This document shows positions 1-5,848 of a stretch of 7,635 nt of DNA, in pieces. Numbering within the stretch: position 1 is the stretch's first letter; every line of letters starts with the position of its first letter. The DNA lies in the NCBI GenBank assembly GCA_937988735.1, contig CALKHQ010000123.1:1-7635 (forward strand), in the 5' to 3' direction. The DNA comes from an uncultured Alphaproteobacteria bacterium (lineage in GTDB: Bacteria; Pseudomonadota; Alphaproteobacteria; CALKHQ01). Below the pieces are notes generated by a model, which was not told the DNA's origin, ran no database searches, and saw only the letters and a list, made by a program, of their open reading frames with translations. The translations under genes were made by a program, and so were the position numbers.

Positions 1-1
1 G

Positions 2-517
2 GGCGCGCCGGGGGGCGGGGCGCTGTTCCGCGTGCGGCTGCCCGCAGCCGCCACGACCGCGCCAGAGGAAGCGGGGGAGGCCGCCACGGCCGAAGCGCCG
101 CCCCCCGCCACAATCCTGGTGATCGACGACGAGCCGGACCTGCTCGCCATGCTGGCCGAGACCCTGGAGCAGGACGGCCACGAGGTCGCCGTCGCCCGCA
201 GCGGCCGCGAGGCGCTGGCGAGGATCGATGCCGGCGGCAGCTTCGACCTGGTGCTGACCGACCTCCGGATGCCGGACCTCGACGGTGCGGCGCTGATCCG
301 CGTGCTGCGGGACCGGCATCCCGACCTGCTGCCGCGGCTGATCCTGATGACCGGGGACGTGCTCGGCGCCGGGCTCGCCGCCTCGGTCTCGGAGCTGCTG
401 GCGCCGCTGTCGGAAAAGCCGCCGTTGCTGGAGAAGCCCGTTGACCAGGACGCGCTTCGGCGCGTCGTCGCAGAGCGGCTCGCCACCGCCGGCCCGCGGG
501 AGGAGCACGCCCCATGA
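2..517 (+). CDS. Hybrid histidine kinase, C-terminal part (end of ATPase domain plus receiver domain), 5' truncated by window edge
   Basis: The frame is open from base 2. Its first codons read GAPGGGALFRVRLP, the usual last strand of a HATPase_c domain (a G-rich loop, then a hydrophobic F-x-V-x-LP strand). This is therefore the tail of a kinase, not a small protein starting at the GTG at 32. An Ala/Pro/Glu-rich linker (about bases 44-107) leads to a receiver domain. Its acidic pair is IDDE (Asp codons 125-130), the phospho-acceptor Asp is in LTDLRMP (260-262), the conserved Thr is in LMTGD (350-352) and the Lys is in LEKP (434-436). All catalytic receiver residues are present. Known role of the family: autophosphorylation on His, then transfer to the attached receiver. 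The stop overlaps the next gene's start (ATGA, 514-517), so the response regulator that follows is the likely partner. The sensor and HisKA domains lie outside the window, so the signal is unknown. Confidence 0.9.
   Translation, partial: GAPGGGALFRVRLPAAATTAPEEAGEAATAEAPPPATILVIDDEPDLLAMLAETLEQDGHEVAVARSGREALARIDAGGSFDLVLTDLRMPDLDGAALIRVLRDRHPDLLPRLILMTGDVLGAGLAASVSELLAPLSEKPPLLEKPVDQDALRRVVAERLATAGPREEHAP
498..505 (+). promoter_or_regulatory. Ribosome binding site of the response regulator gene
   Basis: GGGAGGAG lies 8 nt before the ATG at 514. It is the strongest Shine-Dalgarno match in the window and sits inside the last codons of the kinase gene. It fixes the regulator's start and suggests the regulator is translated well even though it overlaps the kinase gene. 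Confidence 0.75.
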
Positions 518-1221
518 GCAAGGCCACGACCGTCCTCGTCGTCGATGACGAGGCCGACCTGCGGACGATGCTCCGCGAATATCTGGGCACCCAGGGGATC
601 GCCGTGCGCGCGCTCGACAGCGGCGCCCGGCTGATCGACGAGATCGCGCGGCAGCGGCCGGACCTGGTGCTGCTCGACGTCAACATGCCCGGCGAGGACG
701 GCTTCACCCACCTGCGCCGGCTGCGGGTGCTCGACCCCGCCCTGCCGGTGATCATGCTGACCGCGGCCGGACAGGTAGAGCAGCGGGTCGGCGGTCTGCG
801 CGCCGGCGCGGACGACTATGTGGTGAAGCCGTTCGACCTGCGCGAGCTGCTCGCCCGCATCCGTGCCGTGCTGGAGCGCGCGGGCAGCACCGCACAGACG
901 TCCGCACCCGCCCTCGCTCCCTTCGGCCCGCTCACCGTCGATCTCGCCGGCGGCCGGCTTCTGTCGGCGGCCGGGGAAGAAATCCCGCTCACCGCCGGCG
1001 AGTTCGACATGGTGGCGCTGTTCGCCGCCAACCCGCGCAAGGTGCTGTCCCGCGCCCGGCTGCGTGCCCTCGACAGCCGGCCCGACACCGGCGACAACGA
1101 CCGCAGCGTGGACATCCGGGTGACCCGGCTCCGCCGCAAGATCGAGAAGGACCCGGAGAATCCCGCCCTGATCCGCACCGTCCGCGGCCAGGGCTACATG
1201 TTCGACCCCGGCCCCGCCTGA
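514..1221 (+). CDS. OmpR/TorR-family two-component response regulator
   Basis: The protein is 235 aa, the normal length for the family. The receiver domain spans about residues 5-120. It has the acidic pair D11/D12 (VVDDE), phospho-acceptor D55 in LLDVNMP, T83 in IMLTA and K105 in VVKPF. After a short linker (121-135), a winged-helix DNA-binding domain spans about 137-232. The recognition-helix segment is DRSVDIRVTRLRRKIE (196-211), and the C-terminal hairpin is IRTVRGQGYMF. The family is known to dimerise when phosphorylated and to bind direct repeats at promoters. The start is set by the strong SD at 498-505, and the ATGA overlap with the hybrid kinase gene implies co-translation. The DRSVD recognition helix resembles the TorR branch, which works with hybrid kinases. 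The target genes cannot be read from the sequence. The 3' end overlaps the convergent NagB-like gene by 28 bp, leaving no spacer for a conventional terminator. Confidence 0.95.
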   Translation: MSKATTVLVVDDEADLRTMLREYLGTQGIAVRALDSGARLIDEIARQRPDLVLLDVNMPGEDGFTHLRRLRVLDPALPVIMLTAAGQVEQRVGGLRAGADDYVVKPFDLRELLARIRAVLERAGSTAQTSAPALAPFGPLTVDLAGGRLLSAAGEEIPLTAGEFDMVALFAANPRKVLSRARLRALDSRPDTGDNDRSVDIRVTRLRRKIEKDPENPALIRTVRGQGYMFDPGPA

Positions 1222-2012
1222 GCCGCCGCCCACGCGGCGCGGTCCGCGTGCAGCACGGCGCCGCGGCAGCGGTGCAGGATGGTGGCCGGCCAGGCGGGAT
1301 CGAAGTCCGCAGTCTCCATCAGCCGCCGCAGGCTCGCCCCCTTCTCCGCGCCGTGCAGCACCAGCACCGCCTCGCGCGCCGCGGCGATGGTGGCAAGGCC
1401 GACGGAAACGCCGTGCCTCGGCACCTCGTCCAGGCTGCGGAAGTCCGGAAAGGTCTTCAGGTTGTCGCGCCGCGTGGTCTCCGCCAGCGGGACGATGCGG
1501 GTGATCGAGTCCGCGGGCGTCCCCGGCGGGTTGAAGGCGACGTGGCCGTCGGAGGCGCCGCTCGCGAGCAGGAACAGGTCGATCCCGCCGGCATCCGCGA
1601 TCTCCGCGTCATAGGCGGCGGGGTCGGCGGGATCGGGCATCATCAGCCGCCCCACGCGCCGGCCCGTCGGCCGGCCCTCGTCCAGCACCGCAACGATCTC
1701 GCGCTCGGCGAACCGGCGGCAGCTGTAGTGGGCGGCGGCCGGACAGGCGACCAGCCGGTCGCCGTCGCGGACCAGATAGTCGTCCATCATCACGATGGTG
1801 AGCCCGCTCCAGTCCAGGTCCAGCGCGGCGCCCAGCCGCGCCAGTTCGGCGTAGATCGGTCGCGGCGTCCGGCCCCCGGGGCAGCCCAGCAGGAACCGCC
1901 GGCCCGCCGCCTGCGCCTCCAGGTAACGGACGACGATGGCGCCGCCGACGGCCGTGCCGAGGGTTGCCGGGTCGGCGTGCACCGACCAGTCGAAGGAAAG
2001 GCTGTGGTTCAT
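1194..2012 (-). CDS. NagB/6-phosphogluconolactonase superfamily protein (glucosamine-6-phosphate deaminase-like), unusual active site
   Basis: The 272-aa protein is close to the length of NagB (about 266 aa). Family motifs appear in order: a phosphate-binding loop GCPGGRTPRPIY (43-54), the MMDDY segment (75-79; D77 aligns with the NagB catalytic Asp72), SGASDGHVAFNPPG (151-164), TRIVPLAETTRRDN (171-184) and GVSVGLATI...HGAEKG (201-225; K224 in the substrate-phosphate region). D155 and H157 match NagB Asp141 and His143. The third relay residue, Glu148 in the usual FNEPG, is Pro162 here (FNPPG). NagB is known to convert glucosamine-6-phosphate to fructose-6-phosphate plus ammonia. Because of the change I infer a related sugar-phosphate deaminase, isomerase or lactonase rather than a confirmed NagB. 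The start is supported by AGGAA (2019-2023, - strand) 6 nt upstream. The gene diverges from the PAS kinase gene, and no other amino-sugar gene is present. Confidence 0.85.
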   Translation of the reverse strand: MNHSLSFDWSVHADPATLGTAVGGAIVVRYLEAQAAGRRFLLGCPGGRTPRPIYAELARLGAALDLDWSGLTIVMMDDYLVRDGDRLVACPAAAHYSCRRFAEREIVAVLDEGRPTGRRVGRLMMPDPADPAAYDAEIADAGGIDLFLLASGASDGHVAFNPPGTPADSITRIVPLAETTRRDNLKTFPDFRSLDEVPRHGVSVGLATIAAAREAVLVLHGAEKGASLRRLMETADFDPAWPATILHRCRGAVLHADRAAWAAAQAGPGSNM

Positions 2013-2103
2013 CGGAATTTCCTGCCGGCGATTGCCATAAAGTGTTGCTTAAGGTTGTTGCAGTTGACTGTTTTGCAGTCATTTCAGTTGGCGGTCAGGT
2101 GCC
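2013..2103. promoter_or_regulatory. Divergent intergenic regulatory region with a candidate operator
   Basis: The 91-bp gap separates the start codons of the NagB-like gene (-) and the PAS kinase gene (+), so promoters for both must lie here or inside the genes. It is visibly richer in A/T than the flanking coding DNA. It contains the inverted repeat TGACTG-N5-CAGTCA (2065-2070 and 2076-2081). It also contains a direct repeat of TTGCAGT (2058-2064 and 2073-2079), with a further TTTCAGT at 2082-2088. TTGACT at 2064-2069 resembles a -35 box, but no good -10 follows at 16-18 bp, so I do not assign exact promoters. Symmetric elements between divergent genes are a common arrangement for a shared regulator. 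Which protein binds here is unknown. Confidence 0.5.
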
Positions 2104-4062
2104 ATGCCCAAGCCCCGGACGAATACTGCCTCCGCAGGTGCCGGCGAATGTGACGACGCCGACCTGTTTCACACCTTTCTGGAGGCGCTGCCTGACCCGA
2201 TCTTCGTCAAGGACGAGCAGCACCGCTGGATTTACGCAAACCGGGCCTTCTGCAGGCTGACCGGCCTCGACGACTACTACGGCAAGACCGATCGCGATGC
2301 GAGCCTGCCGCCGGAGCAGGTGGAGGTGTTCTGGGCCGAGGACGACAAGGTGATCGCCGGCGGCACCAGCCTCAACGAGGAGCAGATCGGGTCCCTGTTC
2401 GCTCTGACCAAGAAGGTGCCGCTCACCCTGCCCGACGGCCGGCGCGGCCTGATCGGCATCGTCTTCGACGTCACCGAATATCGTGCGGCCAAGCTGGAGG
2501 CGGAGCGGCTGGCGGCGGCGAACGAGGCCAAGTCCCGCTTCATCGCCCACACCAGCCACGAGATCCGCACCCCGCTCAACGGCATCCTCGGCATGGCCCA
2601 GTCGCTGATGAACGACGACCTGTCCCCGCGCCAGCGCGAGAAGGTCGAGATCATTCTCGATTCCGGCCGGACGCTGATGTCCACCCTCAACGACGTGCTG
2701 GACCTGGCGAAGATCGATTCCGGCCGGCTGGAGATCACGCCGGTCGATACCGACGTCCGCCACGCCCTGCGCCGGGTGGCCAAGCTGTTCGCGCCCCAGG
2801 CGGCGGACAAGGGGCTGGCGCTGGAGATTACCGTCGCCGACGACGTGCCCACGCACCTGAGCCTCGACCCCGTCCGGCTGCGCCAGTGCACCGCGAACCT
2901 GGTTGCCAATGCGGTCAAGTTCACCCGCACCGGCGGCGTCTACGTCACCGTCAGCGCCGAACGGCAGCCGGAGGGAGACTTCCTGCTGCGCATCGCAGTC
3001 AAGGACACCGGCATCGGCATCGCACCCGACGTGCTGCCGCGGCTGTTTTCCGAGTTCACCCAGGCGGACGATTCCACCACGCGCCAGTTCGGCGGCACCG
3101 GCCTCGGGCTCGCCATCACCCGCAGGCTCGCCCGCCTGATGGGCGGGGACGTCACGGTGCGCAGCGCGCTCGACTTCGGCTCCGAGTTCACGCTCACGCT
3201 GCGGGCCGGCACCGTGGAGCGCAGGCTCGACCAGGCCAGGGATGCTGCGCCGATGCCCTCGCCCGGGATCCTGCGTGGCCGGCGCATCCTCCTCGTCGAC
3301 GACAACCTGGTGAACCGGAGGGTGGCGCGGCTGTTCCTCGAACCGCTCGAGGTGCACATCACCGAGGCGCAGAACGGCCAGGAGGCGCTGGCGAAGCTGG
3401 CGGCGGAACCGTTCGATCTCGTGCTGCTCGACGTGCACATGCCGGTGATGGACGGCAGCGAGTGCATCCGCCGCATCCGCAGCGCGCCGGAACCCTGGCG
3501 CGACCTGCCGGTGATCGCGCTCACCGCCGACGCGATGACCGGCGACCGCGAGCGGTATCTTGCGATGGGCATGACCGGCTATGCCGTGAAGCCGATCAAC
3601 CAGCACGACCTGTTCGGCGAGATGGCCCGCGCGCTGGCTGGCGGCTGCCCCGCAGCCCCGGCCGATGCTCCGGAACTGTCCGTCGCCGACGACATCCGGC
3701 AGCGCCTGCAGGACGCGACCTTCGAGCAGCTCCGCGAAAGCTGGATCGGCAGCGTCCACCGCGAATTCGGGCGCCTTCGCGCACAGCTTGCCGGCGAGGC
3801 GACGAGTCCCGCCTGCCCTGCCGAAATCTTCCGCGCCGCCCACGACTGCAAGGCGCAGGCCCGGATGTTCGGCTTCACGCTGATGGCGCAGATCGCATCG
3901 CGGCTGTGCGACGCCTTCCGCAGCCACGACGGCCCGCTGACACCCGACGAGCAGGCGATGGCCCGCGCCCACATCCGCGCCATCCTCGATATCGCGGCGC
4001 GCCGCATCGAGGGCGACGGCGGCTGCGAAGGACGCGCCATCCGCGCCCGGCTGGCCGGCTGA
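2104..4062 (+). CDS. Cytoplasmic PAS hybrid histidine kinase with receiver and Hpt domains (PAS-HisKA-HATPase-REC-Hpt)
   Basis: The 652-aa protein has no membrane segment and no signal peptide, so it is cytoplasmic. It begins with a PAS sensor domain (about 21-125; DLFHTFLEALPDPIF at the start, FDVTEYRAAK at the end). A short helical linker follows, then HisKA with the phospho-acceptor H152 in TSHEIRTPLNG. The HATPase domain has N269 in the N box (LVANAVKFT), DTGIGI (301-306) and GGTGLGLAI (330-338). The receiver (about 393-510) has D399/D400, phospho-acceptor D443 (LLDVHMP), T474 and K496. The C-terminal Hpt-like domain (about 535-635) has H580 in AHDCKAQARMFGF. All residues for a four-step His-Asp-His relay are present, so the final acceptor should be a separate response regulator. 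None follows this gene; the nearest is at 514-1221. The SD is weak (AGG at 2097-2099), but no other in-frame start fits the PAS domain. The ligand is not predictable. Confidence 0.93.
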   Translation: MPKPRTNTASAGAGECDDADLFHTFLEALPDPIFVKDEQHRWIYANRAFCRLTGLDDYYGKTDRDASLPPEQVEVFWAEDDKVIAGGTSLNEEQIGSLFALTKKVPLTLPDGRRGLIGIVFDVTEYRAAKLEAERLAAANEAKSRFIAHTSHEIRTPLNGILGMAQSLMNDDLSPRQREKVEIILDSGRTLMSTLNDVLDLAKIDSGRLEITPVDTDVRHALRRVAKLFAPQAADKGLALEITVADDVPTHLSLDPVRLRQCTANLVANAVKFTRTGGVYVTVSAERQPEGDFLLRIAVKDTGIGIAPDVLPRLFSEFTQADDSTTRQFGGTGLGLAITRRLARLMGGDVTVRSALDFGSEFTLTLRAGTVERRLDQARDAAPMPSPGILRGRRILLVDDNLVNRRVARLFLEPLEVHITEAQNGQEALAKLAAEPFDLVLLDVHMPVMDGSECIRRIRSAPEPWRDLPVIALTADAMTGDRERYLAMGMTGYAVKPINQHDLFGEMARALAGGCPAAPADAPELSVADDIRQRLQDATFEQLRESWIGSVHREFGRLRAQLAGEATSPACPAEIFRAAHDCKAQARMFGFTLMAQIASRLCDAFRSHDGPLTPDEQAMARAHIRAILDIAARRIEGDGGCEGRAIRARLAG

Positions 4063-4070
4063 TCCCCTCC

Positions 4071-4105
4071 GCCCGGCGCGGCGCCGCAGCAATTGCGCGC
4101 CGGGC
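4071..4105 (+). terminator. Candidate 3' hairpin of the PAS kinase transcript (no U-tract)
   Basis: A perfect 10-bp inverted repeat, GCCCGGCGCG (4071-4080) with CGCGCCGGGC (4096-4105), flanks a 15-nt loop and starts 8 bp after the kinase stop codon. The position suits transcription termination or mRNA 3' stabilisation. No T-run follows, so it is not a canonical intrinsic terminator. Stems of this kind also arise by chance in such GC-rich DNA, although 10 perfect pairs directly behind a stop codon is suggestive. Confidence 0.4.
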
Positions 4106-4121
4106 CGCAACCGACCATAAC
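4093..4121 (+). promoter_or_regulatory. Candidate sigma-70-type promoter of the ABC importer operon
   Basis: TTGCGC (4093-4098; 3 of 6 matches to TTGACA, all in the TTG) is followed after exactly 17 bp by CATAAC (4116-4121; 4 of 6 matches to TATAAT). It is the only such pair I found in the gap before the binding-protein gene, and it lies in the gap's only AT-containing patch. Transcription would start near 4128, giving a leader of about 90 nt. The -35 half overlaps the hairpin of the upstream gene. This is a pattern match only. Confidence 0.35.
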
Positions 4122-4131
4122 GGTGGCGCCT

Positions 4132-4147
4132 CCTGCCGGCCGGCAGG
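4132..4147. promoter_or_regulatory. Perfect 16-bp palindrome, candidate operator
   Basis: CCTGCCGGCCGGCAGG reads the same on both strands with no spacer. GGCGC (4125-4129) and GCGCC (4149-4153) flank it as an outer inverted repeat, slightly out of register. It begins a few bases downstream of the start point predicted from the promoter-like element at 4093-4121, where a bound repressor would block transcription. It could instead act as an RNA hairpin in the leader. No regulator gene of an obvious matching family is in the window. Confidence 0.4.
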
Positions 4148-4205
4148 CGCGCCGCCGGAGACCATCCTCCCGGCTTCGCCCGCGGCTGGCGCCGCCAACC
4201 CGTGC

Positions 4206-4210
4206 GGAGA
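4206..4210 (+). promoter_or_regulatory. Ribosome binding site deciding the binding-protein start
   Basis: GGAGA lies 9 nt before the ATG at 4220. It lies just inside the alternative reading from the GTG at 4202, so it supports the ATG. That choice also gives a Tat signal peptide of normal N-region length. Confidence 0.6.
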
Positions 4211-4219
4211 CCGAGAGAG

Positions 4220-5833
4220 ATGACCCATCCGGAGCTTTCCCGCCGCGCCCTGCTGAAGTCCGGCTCGGCCCTGTCGCTGGCCGCGATCGCCGGTCTGCCG
4301 GCGGCGGCCGCAGCCCAGAAGGTGCGGACGGGGGGCACGCTGGTGGTCGCCGCCGACGGCGAGCCGCGCAACCTGAACCCGGCGATCGTCGCCTCCAACG
4401 GCGTGTTCTTCGTCGCCAGCAAGGTGATCGAGCCGCTGGCGGAGATGGACTACGAGACCGGGCTGCGGCCGCTGCTCGCGACTGCATGGGAGGGCGCCCC
4501 CGACGGCCTCAGCTACACTGTCCGGCTGCGGCCGAACGTGCGCTGGCACGACGGCACGCCGTTCACCGCCGGCGACGTCGCCTTCTCGGCGATGGAGGTG
4601 TGGAAGCCGCTGCAGAACCTGGGGCAGGTGGTGTTCGCCCACCTCGAGGCGGTGGAGACGCCGGACGAGCTGACGGCCATCTTCCGCTTCTCCGAGCCGA
4701 CCCCCGCCCAACTCATCGAGAACGCGATGCCGGCGCTGACCAGCGTGCTGCCGCGCCACCTCTACGCGGGCACCGACATCGCCAACAACCCACACAACAA
4801 CAGCCCGGTCGGCACCGGCCCGTTCCGCTTCGCCGAGCACCGGCCGGGCGAGTATTACCGGCTGGTCCGCAGCTCGGACTACTGGAACGTCGGCCTGCCG
4901 CACCTGGACGAGATCGTCTACCGCGTGCTGCCGGATGCAGGCGCAAAGGCGGCGGCGCTGGAGACCGGCGACATCCACCTCACCGCCTTTTCCGCGGTCC
5001 CGCTCTACGAGCTGGAGCGGCTCGACGCGATCGACGGGCTCACCGTCTACACCACCGGCTACGAGGGCATCACCTACCAGCTGGTGCTGGAGATCAACCA
5101 CCGCCGGCCCGAGCTTGCGGACGTTCGCGTCCGGCGGGCGATGGCGATGGCGATCGACCCCGCCTTCATCGTCGACACCATATTCCTCGGCTATGGCGCC
5201 ACCGCCTCGACCGGCCCGATCCCGCGGGTGGCGGCGGAGTTCTACAGCGAGGACAAGCCGCTCGTCACCTTCGACCCGGCAGCTGCCGAAGCGCTGCTCG
5301 ACGAGGCGGGCTATCCCCGCCGGGCCGACGGTACCCGCTTCACCCTGCGGCTTCGACCCGCGCCGTGGTTCGAGCAGACGCGGGCCACCGGCGACTACGT
5401 CCGCCAGGCGCTGCAGGCGGTCGGCATCAGGGTCGAGATCGTGACGGCGGATTCGGCCGGCCACACCACCGCGGTCTATACCGACCACGACTTCGACATC
5501 GCGATCGGCTCCCCCGTCTACCGCAACGATCCCGCGATCTCGACCACCATCCTGTTCCAGGGCGGCCTGCCCGCGGGCGTCCCGTTCTCCAACCAGTACG
5601 GCTATGACGAGCCGGCGATGAACGAGGTGATCGCGGCAGCCGCGCACGAGATCGACCGCGAGAAGCGGATCGCTCTCTATGCGGAGTTCCAGCGGATCGC
5701 CGCCGAGCAGCTGCCGATCATCAACCTGGTGGAGTTCACCTTCACCACCGTTGCCAGCGACCGGGTGAAGGGAGTGTCCAGCAACCCGCGCTGGGCGACC
5801 TCCTCCTGGGCCGATGTCTGGCTGGAGTCCTGA
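4220..5833 (+). CDS. ABC transporter substrate-binding protein, SBP_bac_5 family (peptide/nickel type), Tat-exported
   Basis: The 537-aa length is normal for the oligopeptide/dipeptide/nickel-binding class. The N-terminus has a twin-arginine signal: SRRALLK (7-13), a hydrophobic stretch (SALSLAAIAGLPAAA, 16-30) and an Ala-rich cleavage area near 29-33. The protein should therefore cross the inner membrane folded and work in the periplasm. There is no lipobox Cys. Family signatures are TVRLRPNVRWHDGTPFTAGDV (100-120), PVGTGPFRF (196-204), DVRVRRAMAMAIDPAFIV (301-318) followed by GYGATASTGPIP (324-335), and the C-terminal AEFQRIAAEQLPIINL segment (488-503). Known family role: captures peptides, nickel chelates, opines, glycosides or similar solutes and delivers them to paired permeases. 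The substrate cannot be assigned by eye. An in-frame GTG at 4202 would add six residues before the Tat motif; I prefer ATG 4220 because of its SD. The permease gene follows after 15 bp. Confidence 0.94.
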   Translation: MTHPELSRRALLKSGSALSLAAIAGLPAAAAAQKVRTGGTLVVAADGEPRNLNPAIVASNGVFFVASKVIEPLAEMDYETGLRPLLATAWEGAPDGLSYTVRLRPNVRWHDGTPFTAGDVAFSAMEVWKPLQNLGQVVFAHLEAVETPDELTAIFRFSEPTPAQLIENAMPALTSVLPRHLYAGTDIANNPHNNSPVGTGPFRFAEHRPGEYYRLVRSSDYWNVGLPHLDEIVYRVLPDAGAKAAALETGDIHLTAFSAVPLYELERLDAIDGLTVYTTGYEGITYQLVLEINHRRPELADVRVRRAMAMAIDPAFIVDTIFLGYGATASTGPIPRVAAEFYSEDKPLVTFDPAAAEALLDEAGYPRRADGTRFTLRLRPAPWFEQTRATGDYVRQALQAVGIRVEIVTADSAGHTTAVYTDHDFDIAIGSPVYRNDPAISTTILFQGGLPAGVPFSNQYGYDEPAMNEVIAAAAHEIDREKRIALYAEFQRIAAEQLPIINLVEFTFTTVASDRVKGVSSNPRWATSSWADVWLES

Positions 5834-5848
5834 CCGACGCGCGGCCGG

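Noticed and set aside
32..517. Stand-alone single-domain response regulator starting at GTG 32
   Set aside because: The same frame is open to the window edge, and its first codons form the last strand of a histidine-kinase ATPase domain.
1224..1239. Short GC hairpin after the response regulator stop as an intrinsic terminator
   Set aside because: It has only 6 pairs, no T-run, and lies in codons of the NagB-like gene, so chance is a sufficient explanation.
2064..2069. TTGACT as the -35 box of the PAS kinase promoter
   Set aside because: No acceptable -10 sequence lies 16-18 bp downstream, so it is kept only as part of the regulatory gap.
1248..2153. Open frame of 301 codons on the + strand opposite the NagB-like gene
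   Set aside because: The sequence is repetitive and Arg/Gln/Gly-rich, has no motif, and runs over the divergent promoter gap and into the kinase gene.
4202..4219. GTG at 4202 as start of the binding protein
   Set aside because: It has no Shine-Dalgarno sequence of its own; GGAGA at 4206-4210 is correctly placed for the ATG at 4220.
2095..4422. Long open frame on the - strand (775 codons) across the PAS kinase gene
   Set aside because: It is the antisense shadow of a GC-rich gene. The translation is Arg/Gly/Ala/His-rich low complexity with no domain, whereas the + strand frame has complete kinase motifs.
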